Origin: CAG-217 sp963638105
Lineage (GTDB): Bacteria; Bacillota; Clostridia; Oscillospirales; Acutalibacteraceae
Length of the DNA stretch: 64,000 nt
NCBI GenBank assembly: GCA_963638105.1
Contig: CAVHPP010000008.1
Span: 32,946 to 96,945, forward strand
Direction: 5' to 3'
Position numbers and translations under genes: made by a program. The notes beneath the pieces are model-generated. The model saw only the letters and a list, made by a program, of their open reading frames with translations, was not told the DNA's origin and ran no database searches. This document shows, in pieces, positions 16,245-24,943 of this stretch (positions are counted from its first letter, which is position 1; each line of letters begins with the position of its first letter).

Positions 16245-16979
16245 ATGGAATTTCAGAACAGGCAAGCGCTGCGCCTGTCCTTGGAGATCGGTGCGGCTAT
16301 GATGGAAAGCGGTGGCGAAGTGCGCCGCACAGAAGATACAGTCACCCGGATCAATTATGCAGCCGGTGCCACAGACGCCCAGGTATGGGCTGTGCCGGGC
16401 ATTCTCACTGCCACGGTGACCCTGGCGGACAACACCACCCACACCTGCACCAAGCGCCTGGGGCCGGAGGAAATTGACCTAACGGAACTGGATCGGCTGA
16501 ACACCCTGTCCCGCCGCCTGTGCAGGGGCGAGACGGTAGACTGGACTGTCACCAAACGCCGGGTGTATAACAGGCGCACCCGCCTGCTGTGCACCTATTT
16601 GGCCACTGCCGCCTTTTGCATTTACTTTGGCGGCACCTGGGCAGAAGCGGCGCTGTGCGGCGGATTTGGCATTTTAGTGTCTGGCTATCGACCGGCGCTG
16701 CAATCCGGCTTTACTGCCGTGCTTCTGGACGCCACGGTCGCCGGGCTACTGGCGTTTACGCCGCAGGCATTGGGACTGCCCCTGCGAGGCGCCAATATAC
16801 TCATCGGGATCATCATGTTGCTGGTGCCCGGGCTGACGGTGGGCAACGCGCTGCGAGATATGATTGACGGTGATCTGCTTGCCGGACTGCTGCGACTGGC
16901 AGAAGCGGTATTGTGTGCCCTGGCGATCGCCCTGGGCTGTGCCTTTGCCCTTTGGCTGCCGGGGAGCGTGGGACGGTGA
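16245..16979 (+). CDS. Threonine/serine exporter family, ThrE N-terminal-domain subunit (DUF1212)
   Basis: A 244-residue protein. The N-terminal soluble half carries the DUF1212 signature around ALRLSLEIGAAMMESGGEVRRTEDTV, and the C-terminal half has four to five membrane segments including ILIGIIMLLVPGLTVGNALRDM. In Corynebacterium glutamicum both parts form one ThrE protein; in many Firmicutes, as here, they are split into two genes. This half is followed by its partner with a 4-bp overlap (GTGA). It begins only 23 bases after the trkH terminator with no clear promoter of its own, so its transcription start is uncertain. The exported substrate is presumably threonine or serine (family knowledge). 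Confidence 0.85.
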   Translation: MEFQNRQALRLSLEIGAAMMESGGEVRRTEDTVTRINYAAGATDAQVWAVPGILTATVTLADNTTHTCTKRLGPEEIDLTELDRLNTLSRRLCRGETVDWTVTKRRVYNRRTRLLCTYLATAAFCIYFGGTWAEAALCGGFGILVSGYRPALQSGFTAVLLDATVAGLLAFTPQALGLPLRGANILIGIIMLLVPGLTVGNALRDMIDGDLLAGLLRLAEAVLCALAIALGCAFALWLPGSVGR

Positions 16980-17404
16980 GAGAGATCCTCTCCGGTGCCC
17001 TTGGCACTTTTGCTTTTTCTGTTTTAATGCAGGTGCCGCGGCGGCTGCTGTTCTTTACAACTTTTGGCGGTCTGCTGTCCGGCACTGTATATCGGTTTGC
17101 CGAAGAAAATGGCATGGGGGCTTTTGGCGCCACCCTATGGGGCATGCTGGCCGTTGCCCTGTACGCAGAGCGACTGGCACGGGTGCTGAAAACCCCGTCC
17201 ACCGTACTGCTCTACCCCTCTACCGTGCCCCTGCTGCCCGGCAGCGCCATCTATTATGCGATGCAATACCTGCTGTGGGGCCAGCCGGAGCAAGCCGCCG
17301 CTTATGCTGCTCAAACCTTACAGATCGCCACGGGTATGGGGCTTGGCGCTGTGCTGGTGGCGGTGCCCATTCGCCTACTGCGCGCCCATCGAGAACAAAA
17401 ATAA
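16976..17404 (+). CDS. Threonine/serine exporter family, ThrE C-terminal-domain subunit (ThrE_2)
   Basis: A 142-residue membrane protein with four hydrophobic segments and the ThrE_2 pattern, including PRRLLFFTTFGGLLSG, GAFGATLWGMLAVALYAE and PSTVPLLPGSAIYYAM. The GTG start at 16976 overlaps the stop of the preceding subunit (GTGA), indicating translational coupling and a two-protein complex. An earlier in-frame start would lie inside the upstream gene and is not needed. The reading frame ends within the first base of the terminator stem. Confidence 0.85.
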   Translation: MREILSGALGTFAFSVLMQVPRRLLFFTTFGGLLSGTVYRFAEENGMGAFGATLWGMLAVALYAERLARVLKTPSTVLLYPSTVPLLPGSAIYYAMQYLLWGQPEQAAAYAAQTLQIATGMGLGAVLVAVPIRLLRAHREQK

Positions 17405-17446
17405 TGCACCCTACCGGGATGGACCCCGGGCAAGGTGCATTTTTTA
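17404..17446. terminator. Intrinsic terminator between thrE and phosphatase genes
   Basis: ATGCACC (17404-17410) pairs with GGTGCAT (17434-17440), with an inner CCGGG/CCCGG stem, then TTTTTTATATT on the plus strand. It lies between convergent genes and may serve both. Confidence 0.8.
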
Positions 17447-17454
17447 TATTCTTT

Positions 17455-18171
17455 TTAATGGCGGGTATCGTCCTCAAAGCATTCGCAAAAACGCGCGGCA
17501 AACGCCGGCGGCTCCCCCGCCGCATACAGGTGGGACAGATCGCCAAACTGCTGCACACGGAAAGTGGCAATTCCCTGCTCCCGCTCCTCGGTCACCACTG
17601 TGGTGACGGAGGTGGGCAGCGCCACAAAATTGTGCCAAAGTGGCATCGGCGATACAGAGAGCAGGTGGCTGAGCAGCACCGCCTCTACGCCAAAATGACA
17701 AAACAGAACAATGGTATCATGATTGCCCTCAACCACATCAAACACACGGCCGTTGTGCCGATAGCCGTGGCGTGCCAGCAGGGCATCCAAATTGCGGCAT
17801 ACATAGCGATACTCTTTCTCCACATTTTTGCTTTGCATCAGCCGCGTGTTCAACCACGCATCGGCCGAATAGTAATTGTCCTCTCTGCACCAGTAAGAAG
17901 GCAGCCGATCCCAACAGCCCTCCACTTTCAGCCCCCGGCGCACCTGGCCACGGAATTCTTGCAGCCAATCCAGAGTCTCCGCGCTGCGCCCCAACCGCTG
18001 CAAAGTGGGTCGCGCCGTGTCCTGCGCTCGACCCAAAGGTGAACAGTAAAATGCCTTTACATCCAGTTTACACAGTCGCTCCGCCAACAGCTCTGCCTCC
18101 CGGAACCCCTTGGGGGTCAAAGAGTCCTTCTCATAGTCCGGATCGCCGTGGCGCACAATTAAAATTCGCAT
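17455..18171 (-). CDS. Histidine phosphatase family protein (phosphoglycerate-mutase fold)
   Basis: A 238-residue cytosolic protein. MRILIVRHGDPDYE contains the RHG motif with phospho-accepting His8; LTPKGFREAELLAERL and the later FCSPLGRAQDTARPT-like segment (YCSPLGRAQDTAR) and CHFGVEAVLLSHLL supply the remaining catalytic pattern (second His in CHFG). ATG 18169-18171 is preferred over an upstream ATG because it follows GGCGG and gives the canonical N-terminus. The family covers cofactor-dependent mutases, cobalamin alpha-ribazole phosphatase and broad phosphatases; the substrate cannot be chosen from sequence alone. It is divergent from the DUF188 gene, with overlapping promoters. Confidence 0.8.
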   Translation of the reverse strand: MRILIVRHGDPDYEKDSLTPKGFREAELLAERLCKLDVKAFYCSPLGRAQDTARPTLQRLGRSAETLDWLQEFRGQVRRGLKVEGCWDRLPSYWCREDNYYSADAWLNTRLMQSKNVEKEYRYVCRNLDALLARHGYRHNGRVFDVVEGNHDTIVLFCHFGVEAVLLSHLLSVSPMPLWHNFVALPTSVTTVVTEEREQGIATFRVQQFGDLSHLYAAGEPPAFAARFCECFEDDTRH

Positions 18172-18194
18172 ACAGTTACCGCCTTTCTTACGCC

Positions 18195-18223
18195 AGTATA
18201 ACAGAATTGCAACCAAAATTCAA
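18195..18223 (-). promoter_or_regulatory. Promoter for the histidine phosphatase gene
   Basis: On the minus strand TTGAAT (18218-18223) and TATACT (18195-18200) with 17-base spacing; it overlaps the divergent promoter at 18207-18235. Confidence 0.5.
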
Positions 18224-18235
18224 ATGTGGTACAAT
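18207..18235 (+). promoter_or_regulatory. Promoter for the DUF188 / glycerate kinase genes
   Basis: TTGCAA (18207-18212) and TACAAT (18230-18235) with 17-base spacing. The expected start falls on or next to the ATG at 18242, which would give a leaderless mRNA. Confidence 0.45.
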
Positions 18236-18241
18236 AGGACT

Positions 18242-18694
18242 ATGAAGATTTTAATTGACGCTGACGGCTGCCCGGTGGTGGATCTGACTCTGCAAGCAGC
18301 AGCCGAACATGGGCTGGAGGCCATACTCTTTTGCGACACCAGTCACGAATTTAGAGAGAAAAACACCCGGGTCGTCACGGTGGATAAAGGCAGCGACAGC
18401 GCAGACTTTGCCCTAATCCGCCGAGTGGAGCCGGGAGACATAGTGGTGACCCAAGATTACGGACTGGCAGCCATGGTGCTGGCCAAGCGGGGCTATCCCA
18501 TTACCCAAAACGGCAAGCGGCTCACCGACGGCAATATTGACACGCTGCTGCTCACCCGCCACGCAGCCAAGAAAGCCCGGCGAGGTGGCTACCGGCTGAA
18601 AGGACCGTCCAAGCGCACGGCAGAACAGGACAAAGACTTTCAAGCGGCACTCAGGAGGTTGATTAAAGATGCACATTCTCATTGCACCGGATAG
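18242..18694 (+). CDS. DUF188 (YaiI/YqxD) family protein, PIN-like
   Basis: A 150-residue cytosolic protein of the YaiI/YqxD family. KILIDADGCPVVD at the N-terminus, VTQDYGLAAMVLAKRG in the middle and RHAAKKARRGG near the end are the family signatures; the conserved acidic residues fit a PIN-like nuclease fold, but no activity is firmly established for the family. ATG 18242 follows AGGA. The gene overlaps glycerate kinase by 26 bp. The size matches the family. Confidence 0.85.
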   Translation: MKILIDADGCPVVDLTLQAAAEHGLEAILFCDTSHEFREKNTRVVTVDKGSDSADFALIRRVEPGDIVVTQDYGLAAMVLAKRGYPITQNGKRLTDGNIDTLLLTRHAAKKARRGGYRLKGPSKRTAEQDKDFQAALRRLIKDAHSHCTG

Positions 18695-19739
18695 CTACAA
18701 AGGCTCCCTAACCGCCCGCCAGGTGTGCGATATTTTGGCGCAGGCGCTGCTGACCCACCGGGGGGTGACGGTAGCCACCCTGCCCCTGTCCGACGGAGGC
18801 GAGGGATTTGGCACCTGCTGCGTTGACGCATGTAATGGCAATATCCTTTACACAAGTGCCGTTGACCTATATGGCAATACAATACAAGCACCCCTGTACA
18901 CCTGGGGCGATACGGCACTGATCGAGTGCGCCGCAACCTGTGCTTTGCAGACGAAAAAGGACATTATGGCCGCCTCCTCCTACGGCGCCGGTATGCAGCT
19001 AAAAAGCGCCATAGACCTGGGTTTTCATCAATTTATCATCGGCCTTGGCGGCAGCGGTATGTGCGATGGCGGTGCCGGTGCGTTGGCAGCCCTTGGCGTG
19101 GCATTTTATGACCGAAACGGGACTTCTGTCCCCCACCCGACCGGCGGCGATCTTCAGCGGATCGAGCGGTTGCAGATCCCGGCGGATTTTCAAGATCTTG
19201 TAAAGGAACTGCACTTTACACACGCCTGCGATGTGACCAATCCTTATACAGGCGAAAACGGTGCCGCTGCGGTGTTCGGTCCCCAAAAAGGCGCCACTCC
19301 GGCGCAAGTACAACTGCTGAACAACGGTATGGCGCACCTAGCGGCACTGTTGCCCAATGGTGTGCGTGCCCTGCCCGGTGCCGGTGCAGCCGGTGGACTG
19401 TGCGGCGGCCTGTACGGCGTACTGGGCGGTACCACCCAAAGCGGTTTTGATCTGCTGGCGGCACTGGCCGATCTGGACAGCGCCATTGCCGGGGCAGACC
19501 TGGTGATTACCGGCGAAGGGTGCACGGACCGGCAGACCTTGATGGGCAAGCTGCCGTATCGGGTGGCGCAACGGGCCAAAAAGCTGGGCAAGCGCTGTGT
19601 GGTTATCAGCGGTGATGGGGACGGCACCCTGGTGGGTGACAAGGTGATTACCTTAACAGATAAGGACACCCCGCCCCGGGCTGCCATTGCCCACGCTGCC
19701 GCCCTGCTGGCAGAAAAAGCGGATCTGCTCTTGCAATAA
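18669..19739 (+). CDS. glxK: Glycerate kinase (GlxK/GarK type)
   Basis: A 356-residue type II glycerate kinase, which phosphorylates D-glycerate and feeds it into lower glycolysis. Evidence includes the N-terminal IAPDSYKGSLTARQV, LSDGGEGF, GLGGSGMCDGGAGALAALG and DLVITGEGCTDRQTLMGK. AGGAGG precedes the ATG, which lies inside the end of the DUF188 gene. It is slightly shorter than the usual 370-380 residues, but all signature blocks are present. No other glycerate or glyoxylate genes are adjacent, so its carbon source is not evident. The end of the gene contains the promoter of the next unit. Confidence 0.92.
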   Translation: MHILIAPDSYKGSLTARQVCDILAQALLTHRGVTVATLPLSDGGEGFGTCCVDACNGNILYTSAVDLYGNTIQAPLYTWGDTALIECAATCALQTKKDIMAASSYGAGMQLKSAIDLGFHQFIIGLGGSGMCDGGAGALAALGVAFYDRNGTSVPHPTGGDLQRIERLQIPADFQDLVKELHFTHACDVTNPYTGENGAAAVFGPQKGATPAQVQLLNNGMAHLAALLPNGVRALPGAGAAGGLCGGLYGVLGGTTQSGFDLLAALADLDSAIAGADLVITGEGCTDRQTLMGKLPYRVAQRAKKLGKRCVVISGDGDGTLVGDKVITLTDKDTPPRAAIAHAAALLAEKADLLLQ

Positions 19740-19759
19740 TAGGTTTTTAATATTATAAT
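19731..19759 (+). promoter_or_regulatory. Sigma-A-type promoter for the small protein / alpha-mannosidase unit
   Basis: TTGCAA (19731-19736, in the last codons of glxK) and TATAAT (19754-19759) with 17-base spacing. Confidence 0.65.
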
Positions 19760-19800
19760 AAAGAATATTTTATGGGCTATGCCCGGAACAGGAGAACAGT

Positions 19801-20019
19801 ATGAAAGTCAGACTTCCCAAACACAGAGAGTTTTTGATCAAATTTGCCGACGGTTATGAGAAAGAGGACGAGGCGTGGCAGGCTTTGAATCAAATTGTAG
19901 CCGACTACTCCAAGGACGGCAAAAGCGTGTACACCCCTACCTTTATTGAGGACAATGAGGACAAGGTAAAGGCTCTGCAAGAGCAGTACGAATTCACCTA
20001 CGAGATTATTGAGAAATAA
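19801..20019 (+). CDS. Small acidic protein of unknown function upstream of alpha-mannosidase
   Basis: A 72-residue soluble protein with no signal peptide or recognised family. It is charged and probably mixed alpha/beta, with KVRLPKHREFLIKFADGYEK at the N-terminus and a helical EDKVKALQEQYEFTYEII end. CAGGAGAACAGT precedes the ATG, and the stop is two bases before the alpha-mannosidase start, so the two are surely co-translated. A role with the mannosidase is possible but rests only on position. Confidence 0.6.
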   Translation: MKVRLPKHREFLIKFADGYEKEDEAWQALNQIVADYSKDGKSVYTPTFIEDNEDKVKALQEQYEFTYEIIEK

Positions 20020-20021
20020 GT

Positions 20022-23000
20022 ATGCAAAAGAAGAAAGTATATGCAGTCTCCACCGCCCACCTGGACACGGTGTGGCGCTGGGATCTGTGCAAGACCATTG
20101 AGGAATACCTGCCGGATACCCTGCGTAAGAACTTTGATCTGATTGAGCGCTACCCCGGCTACTGCTTTAATTTTGAGGGCGCCTTTCGCTATCAATTGAT
20201 TGAAGAATACTATCCCCTGGCCTTTGCGGAAATTCAGAATTTTGTAAAGAACGGTAACTGGTATCCCGCCGGCGCCTGCTATGAGAACGGCGATGTAAAT
20301 ATTCCCTCTCCGGAGGCGCTTTTCCGCAACATTCTCCTTGGCAATCGGTATTTTCAGGAAAAGTTCGGCGTGCAGTCTAAGGACATTTTTCTGCCTGACT
20401 GCTTTGGCTTCGGCCAGGCGCTGCCGTCTGTGATGAAGTATGCCGGGCTGCTGGGCTTTACGACCCAAAAGCTCAGTTGGGGCAGCGCCTACGGCGTGCC
20501 CTTTACCCTGGGTTATTGGCAAGGCGTGGACGGCAGCCGTGTGCTGGCGTGCCCCAACGCCCGGTCTTACCGTTCCAAATTCAGCGGCGACCTGCGCGGC
20601 GAAGTGTCCGTCATTGACGATGTGGCAAAGAACGCCTTTGAAGGCGGTCTCCCCTATGCCCAGCACCTGTACGGCACCGGCGACGTTGGCGGCGCTCCCA
20701 CAGAGGAGAGCGTGCAAAGCGTGTGTGCCAGCGCGGCAGAAAATGAGCAAAAAGACTTTGATGTGATCAGTGCGCAGTCCGACCAAATTTTCAAGGACAT
20801 TGATGCCCTGCCGGACAGCGACAAGGACCGTCTGCCCGTGTGGAACAACGAGCTGCTGATGACCAGCCACGGTGCCGGCGGTTACACTGCCCGGGCGATG
20901 GGCAAGCGACTGAACCGCCAATGTGAGGTGCTGGCCGATGTGGCAGAGAGCACCCTCTCCACCGCGGAGCTGCTGGGGGTCTATACCTACCCGCAGGAAA
21001 CGGTGACCAAGGCCTGGGAGCGACTGATTCAGCACCAGTTCCACGACGATCTGCCCGGCACCTCCAATATGGACATTTACAACACCGGGTGGAACGACTA
21101 CCACACCTCGCTGGTGCAGCTGCAAGGGGAATACACCGGTGCAGTGGGTGCCATTGCCAACCAACTGGATACCCAATGGGTAACGGACTGCGCCCTGATC
21201 GTGCACAATCCCCTGCCCTTTGCCAGAACAGAATCGGTAGAAGCCCATGTGCGACTGAATCACAACGGCAAGTACCTGCGTGTGTTGGATCGAGACGGTC
21301 ATGAGCTGCCCAGCCAGGTCATCCGCAAAGAAGGCAAGGCATTTCACATGGCGGTGCTGGCCACCGTGCCTCCTATGGGCTACCTGGTATTGGATGTGAC
21401 GGCGGCAAACGCCCCCTGCCCGGTAAAGACCGACCTGCGTTGCGGCGAGCACATGCTGGAGAACCGCAAGTACCGTCTGCTGCTAAACAAAAACGGCGAT
21501 ATTGCCTTTTTGTATGATAAAGAGCTGGGGCGCCAGATTTTGGAAAGGCCCATTAAGTTGGCTGTGCTCCACGATACCGGCGAACTAAACTACCCGGCGT
21601 GGGAAATGCGCAAGGCCGATATTGACAAAGCGCCTTATCTCTATGCCAACACACCGAAGTTCGAGCTGCTTGAGAGCGGCCCCGCCAAGGCGGCGATTAA
21701 AGTCAGCCGTCAACTGGGCGTGTCTAAAGTGGAACAGGTGATCAGCCTGGATGCCGGCAGCAGCTGTATTCGGGTGGAGAACGCTGTGGATTGGCGCAGC
21801 CGCCGGTCTATGCTCAAGGCTGAATTCCCCTTTGTTGCCGCCGCAAACGGCGCGGACTACGACCTGGGACTGGGTGTAATCCACAGAGGAAATAATAACG
21901 AAAAACTGTATGAAGTGCCGGCCCAAAAGTGGGCGGATCTGACAGGTAGCGACGGCGACTTTGGCGTGTCCGTCTTTTCAGACAGTAAGTACGGCTGGGA
22001 TAAGCCGGACGATCACACCCTGCGGCTCACCTGCCTGCACACGCCCGCCGGCGCTTTTATCAAAGAGGCGCGCCAGGATTTGATGGACCTTGGGCGCAAC
22101 CGCTTCGGCTTTGGCATTTACAGCCACAAGGGCGGCTGGCAGACCGGTACGCAAACAGCGGCAGAAGCCTTTAGCAAACCGCTGGTAGCATTCCAAACCT
22201 CCGCCCGCAAGGACGGCAAGCTGGGTAGCGCATTTTCCGCGGCTGCATTAAATACGGAGAATGCCTTACTCCGCGCCTTTAAGAAAAGCGAAGATGGCAG
22301 CGGTTATATCGTCCGCATCGGCGAAGCTGCAGGCCAAGCACAAAAGGCTGTGACCTTCTCCGTCTATCGGCCCATCGCCGGTGCCACCCTGTGCACCGCA
22401 GACGAGCGACCGATTCACGCGATAGAGATCCAGAACGGTCAACTGACCTTTGATTTGAAGCCCTTTGAAGTGAAAACCTTTTTACTCACCTTTGAGGCAG
22501 AAAAGCTGCCCCGAGAGAAATTCAAAAAAATGGAGCTTCCGGTGAACACCAAGGGCTTAACGACCGACGAGGATATGCGCAACTGCATTCTGCAAGGCGC
22601 CGGGTTCTCGCTGCCGGCAGAGTTGCTACCGCAGGTACCCACTTATAAGGGCATTACATTTAAGCTGCCGCAGGTCAGCGACGGCAACGACCTGCTTGTG
22701 GCGCGCGGCGAGACTTTGGAGCTGCCCAAGGGCTGCACCAAGCTGTACCTTCTGGCAGCCAGCACCGCCGGTGATCGGCAGGCGGAATTCGCCACCGATC
22801 GGCGCACCAAGACCCTGACTATTCACAGTATGGCAGAGCTGCCATTTCTGTGGGATATGGCCGGACTGAAGCAGACCGCCCGCATTAAGGATGCGGACAT
22901 TGCCCTTGAATTCACACACTGCCATCACCCGGAGGGCAACATTGCCGCCAAAAAAGCCTGGTTCTACCTGTATGAACTGGACATTCGCGGTGCCAAGACC

Positions 23001-23279
23001 CTGACCCTGCCGGAGGACAATCGACTGATCATTATGGCCATGACAGCGGTGAAGAAATACGCCAACACCACCCTGGCTACCCCCCTGCTGGACACTGTCA
23101 GCGGCGACTACGACTTTGACGATATTCCGCCAATGGAAAAACTCATCGACAAGGCGGACTTTGTCACCATTCGTGCAGGCAAGATCCAGGACCAGGCCAA
23201 GGGCGGTAAGGGCAAAGGCTGGAAAAGGGACAACCCCATTACCAACATCATTCGCTCTTATACAAAAAGTGAATGGTAA
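20022..23279 (+). CDS. Alpha-mannosidase, glycoside hydrolase family 38
   Basis: A 1085-residue cytosolic enzyme without signal peptide. The N-terminal GH38 catalytic domain shows STAHLDTVWRWDL (zinc ligands His13 and Asp15) and FLPDCFGFGQALPSVM, where Asp126 is the expected nucleophile, also a zinc ligand. A middle helical domain contains LIQHQFHDDLPGTSN (His zinc-ligand motif HQFHDDLPGT), and the large beta-sandwich C-terminus completes the fold. Such enzymes release alpha-linked mannose from imported N-glycan or yeast-mannan fragments. It sits directly behind a 72-residue gene. A beta-mannosidase (46750-49287) and a sugar symporter (38049-39449) elsewhere in the window fit a mannoside-using lifestyle. 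Confidence 0.93.
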   Translation: MQKKKVYAVSTAHLDTVWRWDLCKTIEEYLPDTLRKNFDLIERYPGYCFNFEGAFRYQLIEEYYPLAFAEIQNFVKNGNWYPAGACYENGDVNIPSPEALFRNILLGNRYFQEKFGVQSKDIFLPDCFGFGQALPSVMKYAGLLGFTTQKLSWGSAYGVPFTLGYWQGVDGSRVLACPNARSYRSKFSGDLRGEVSVIDDVAKNAFEGGLPYAQHLYGTGDVGGAPTEESVQSVCASAAENEQKDFDVISAQSDQIFKDIDALPDSDKDRLPVWNNELLMTSHGAGGYTARAMGKRLNRQCEVLADVAESTLSTAELLGVYTYPQETVTKAWERLIQHQFHDDLPGTSNMDIYNTGWNDYHTSLVQLQGEYTGAVGAIANQLDTQWVTDCALIVHNPLPFARTESVEAHVRLNHNGKYLRVLDRDGHELPSQVIRKEGKAFHMAVLATVPPMGYLVLDVTAANAPCPVKTDLRCGEHMLENRKYRLLLNKNGDIAFLYDKELGRQILERPIKLAVLHDTGELNYPAWEMRKADIDKAPYLYANTPKFELLESGPAKAAIKVSRQLGVSKVEQVISLDAGSSCIRVENAVDWRSRRSMLKAEFPFVAAANGADYDLGLGVIHRGNNNEKLYEVPAQKWADLTGSDGDFGVSVFSDSKYGWDKPDDHTLRLTCLHTPAGAFIKEARQDLMDLGRNRFGFGIYSHKGGWQTGTQTAAEAFSKPLVAFQTSARKDGKLGSAFSAAALNTENALLRAFKKSEDGSGYIVRIGEAAGQAQKAVTFSVYRPIAGATLCTADERPIHAIEIQNGQLTFDLKPFEVKTFLLTFEAEKLPREKFKKMELPVNTKGLTTDEDMRNCILQGAGFSLPAELLPQVPTYKGITFKLPQVSDGNDLLVARGETLELPKGCTKLYLLAASTAGDRQAEFATDRRTKTLTIHSMAELPFLWDMAGLKQTARIKDADIALEFTHCHHPEGNIAAKKAWFYLYELDIRGAKTLTLPEDNRLIIMAMTAVKKYANTTLATPLLDTVSGDYDFDDIPPMEKLIDKADFVTIRAGKIQDQAKGGKGKGWKRDNPITNIIRSYTKSEW

Positions 23280-23296
23280 CGGTGCATAAATATCAA

Positions 23297-23335
23297 AAGG
23301 ACCGGTATGCAAATTCTGCATATCGGTCCTTTCTC
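23297..23335 (+). terminator. Intrinsic terminator after the alpha-mannosidase
   Basis: AGGACCGGTATGCA pairs with TGCATATCGGTCCT, followed by TTCTCTTTGT. Confidence 0.85.
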
Positions 23336-23380
23336 TTTGTAAGGCACAGCGCCTTTACAAAATCACAAAGTGAAAATCGA

Positions 23381-23502
23381 TGTGGAAATCTATGTTCAAA
23401 CTGTGGAAGTCTCCATTGGTTTGTGGACGAAATTTGCGAAAAACTCGGTGGAAAATGTGCAAAATGTAAAGGCTTTCACTTGCTTTCTCATTATTTTCCA
23501 CA
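23381..23502. other. AT-rich intergenic segment with clustered DnaA-box-like motifs
   Basis: The 330-bp gap between alpha-mannosidase and ftsZ holds two terminators and, between them, repeated TGTGGA cores: 23381-23389, 23402-23410, 23422-23430, a weaker GGTGGAAAA at 23448 and an inverted TTTTCCACA at 23494-23502. Each differs at one or more positions from the DnaA box TGTGGATAA. No gene is evident. The function is unknown; DnaA binding is only a possibility. Confidence 0.35.
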
Positions 23503-23565
23503 TTTCTATACCACAGAGACGATAAATATACATCCTGCCCACTTTTGAACGATCTGTATAAATAC

Positions 23566-23600
23566 AAAGCGCCCCTGAAAAACAGGAGCGCTTTTTGTAT
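23566..23600. terminator. Bidirectional-type terminator after ftsZ
   Basis: AAAGCGCCCCTG (23566-23577) and CAGGAGCGCTTT (23583-23594) form the stem. The plus-strand tail is TTTTTG; the minus-strand tail (TTTGTATT) after ftsZ is weaker. Confidence 0.7.
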
Positions 23601-23609
23601 CAAACTTGC

Positions 23610-24722
23610 TTACTTCTTAAAGAAATCCACAATCTGGTCAAAGGCGTCATCGTCGCTGTTGGTAAACGCAGAGGGGGCAGCAGTGGTAGGCGCCACAGGC
23701 TCGGTTACCGGCGGTGCAACCTCCAGGTTAGCGGTAGTGGACTTGATCTGATGATTGGGGCCTTCGTCACCAAAGCGGGTGGCGATGACGGTGATAATCA
23801 TCTCGTCCTCCAGCTCCTCATCGAAGTTGGCACCCCAAATGATCTCACAATCCGGGTGAACCGCATTGGTCACGATGGTAGAAGCTGCATCAATCTCTTC
23901 CAGGCCGATATCCGTAGAAGCGGTAATGTTCAGCAGTACGCCCCGGGCACCCTCGATAGAGGTGTTCAGCAGCGGAGAAGTGATGGCCTGCTTTGCAGCC
24001 ACCTCGGCCTTGTCCTTGCCCTTAGCGCGGCCAACACCCATGTGGGCATAACCGGCGTCCTTCATGATCTCGGTTACATCGGCAAAGTCAGAGTTTACCA
24101 GACCGGTAGCATTTACCAGGTCAGAAATGGACTGCACGCCCTGGCGCAGTACATCATTGGCAATCTCAAAAGCGTTGAGCAGCGTGATCTTCTCATCGGT
24201 CACATACTTCAGGTTTTCATTGGGAATGACCATCAGGGAGTCCACATACTGAGCCAGATCCTCAATACCCTCTTTTGCCTGATTCATGCGACGCTTGCCC
24301 TCAAAAGCAAAGGGAGTGGTCACAACGCCAACGGTAAGAATACCCATATCCTTGGCAATCTTCGCTACAACGGGAGCAGCGCCGGTACCGGTACCACCGC
24401 CCATACCGGCAGTGATAAATACCATCTCTGCGCCGGTCACAGCGTCAGTAATAGCCTCGCGGCTCTCCTCGGCGGCACGAGTGCCAACCTCCGGCTTAGC
24501 GCCGGCGCCGCGACCCTTGGTGGCTTTTTCGCCGATCTCAATCTTATGAGAAGCGGCAGACTTAGCCAGAGCCGGACGATCCGTGTTGATTGCAACGAAC
24601 TCCACATCCTGAATATTACATTTTACCATGCGGTTCACGGCGTTACCGCCGCCGCCGCCAACACCGATTACTTTAATCTGAACAACCTTGTTGTCATCCG
24701 TATCAATTTCATAACGAGCCAT
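23610..24722 (-). CDS. ftsZ: Cell division protein FtsZ
   Basis: A 370-residue tubulin-like GTPase that forms the division ring. Visible are VIGVGGGGGNAVNRMV, the GTP-binding GMGGGTGTGAAPVVA, NADFDEEL-type T7 loop region (NSDFADVTEIM) and a conserved acidic C-terminal peptide (DDDAFDQIVDFFKK) that would bind FtsA or SepF. It is the last gene of the dcw cluster but has its own promoter at 24791-24819. No ftsA precedes it; ftsQ is the upstream neighbour, 221 bp away. The length is normal for Clostridia. Confidence 0.97.
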   Translation of the reverse strand: MARYEIDTDDNKVVQIKVIGVGGGGGNAVNRMVKCNIQDVEFVAINTDRPALAKSAASHKIEIGEKATKGRGAGAKPEVGTRAAEESREAITDAVTGAEMVFITAGMGGGTGTGAAPVVAKIAKDMGILTVGVVTTPFAFEGKRRMNQAKEGIEDLAQYVDSLMVIPNENLKYVTDEKITLLNAFEIANDVLRQGVQSISDLVNATGLVNSDFADVTEIMKDAGYAHMGVGRAKGKDKAEVAAKQAITSPLLNTSIEGARGVLLNITASTDIGLEEIDAASTIVTNAVHPDCEIIWGANFDEELEDEMIITVIATRFGDEGPNHQIKSTTANLEVAPPVTEPVAPTTAAPSAFTNSDDDAFDQIVDFFKK

Positions 24723-24790
24723 AGATTATGTATCTCCTTCATTTATTTTGTAAATCCATCAGTTTGTCAGCAGACAACTTTACAAATCAT

Positions 24791-24819
24791 ATTGTAACAA
24801 TATTGTAATCCTTTTGCAA
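24791..24819 (-). promoter_or_regulatory. Sigma-A-type promoter for ftsZ
   Basis: On the minus strand TTGCAA (24814-24819) and TACAAT (24791-24796) with 17-base spacing; GAAGGAG precedes the ftsZ ATG. Confidence 0.65.
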
Positions 24820-24943
24820 CACTTTTTTTGAATATTTCTCAAAGTTTTTGACAATATTTCCGATTTTCAACCGGTTCGCCTTTGTGCAGTTTCCACAAGT
24901 GTGCGAAACTTGTCTAAAATATGTACATTTATTTTCTTTACAG

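Noticed and set aside
23595..24797. 400-codon plus-strand open frame
   Set aside because: Antisense shadow of ftsZ, His/Gly/Leu-rich with no ribosome site or motif.
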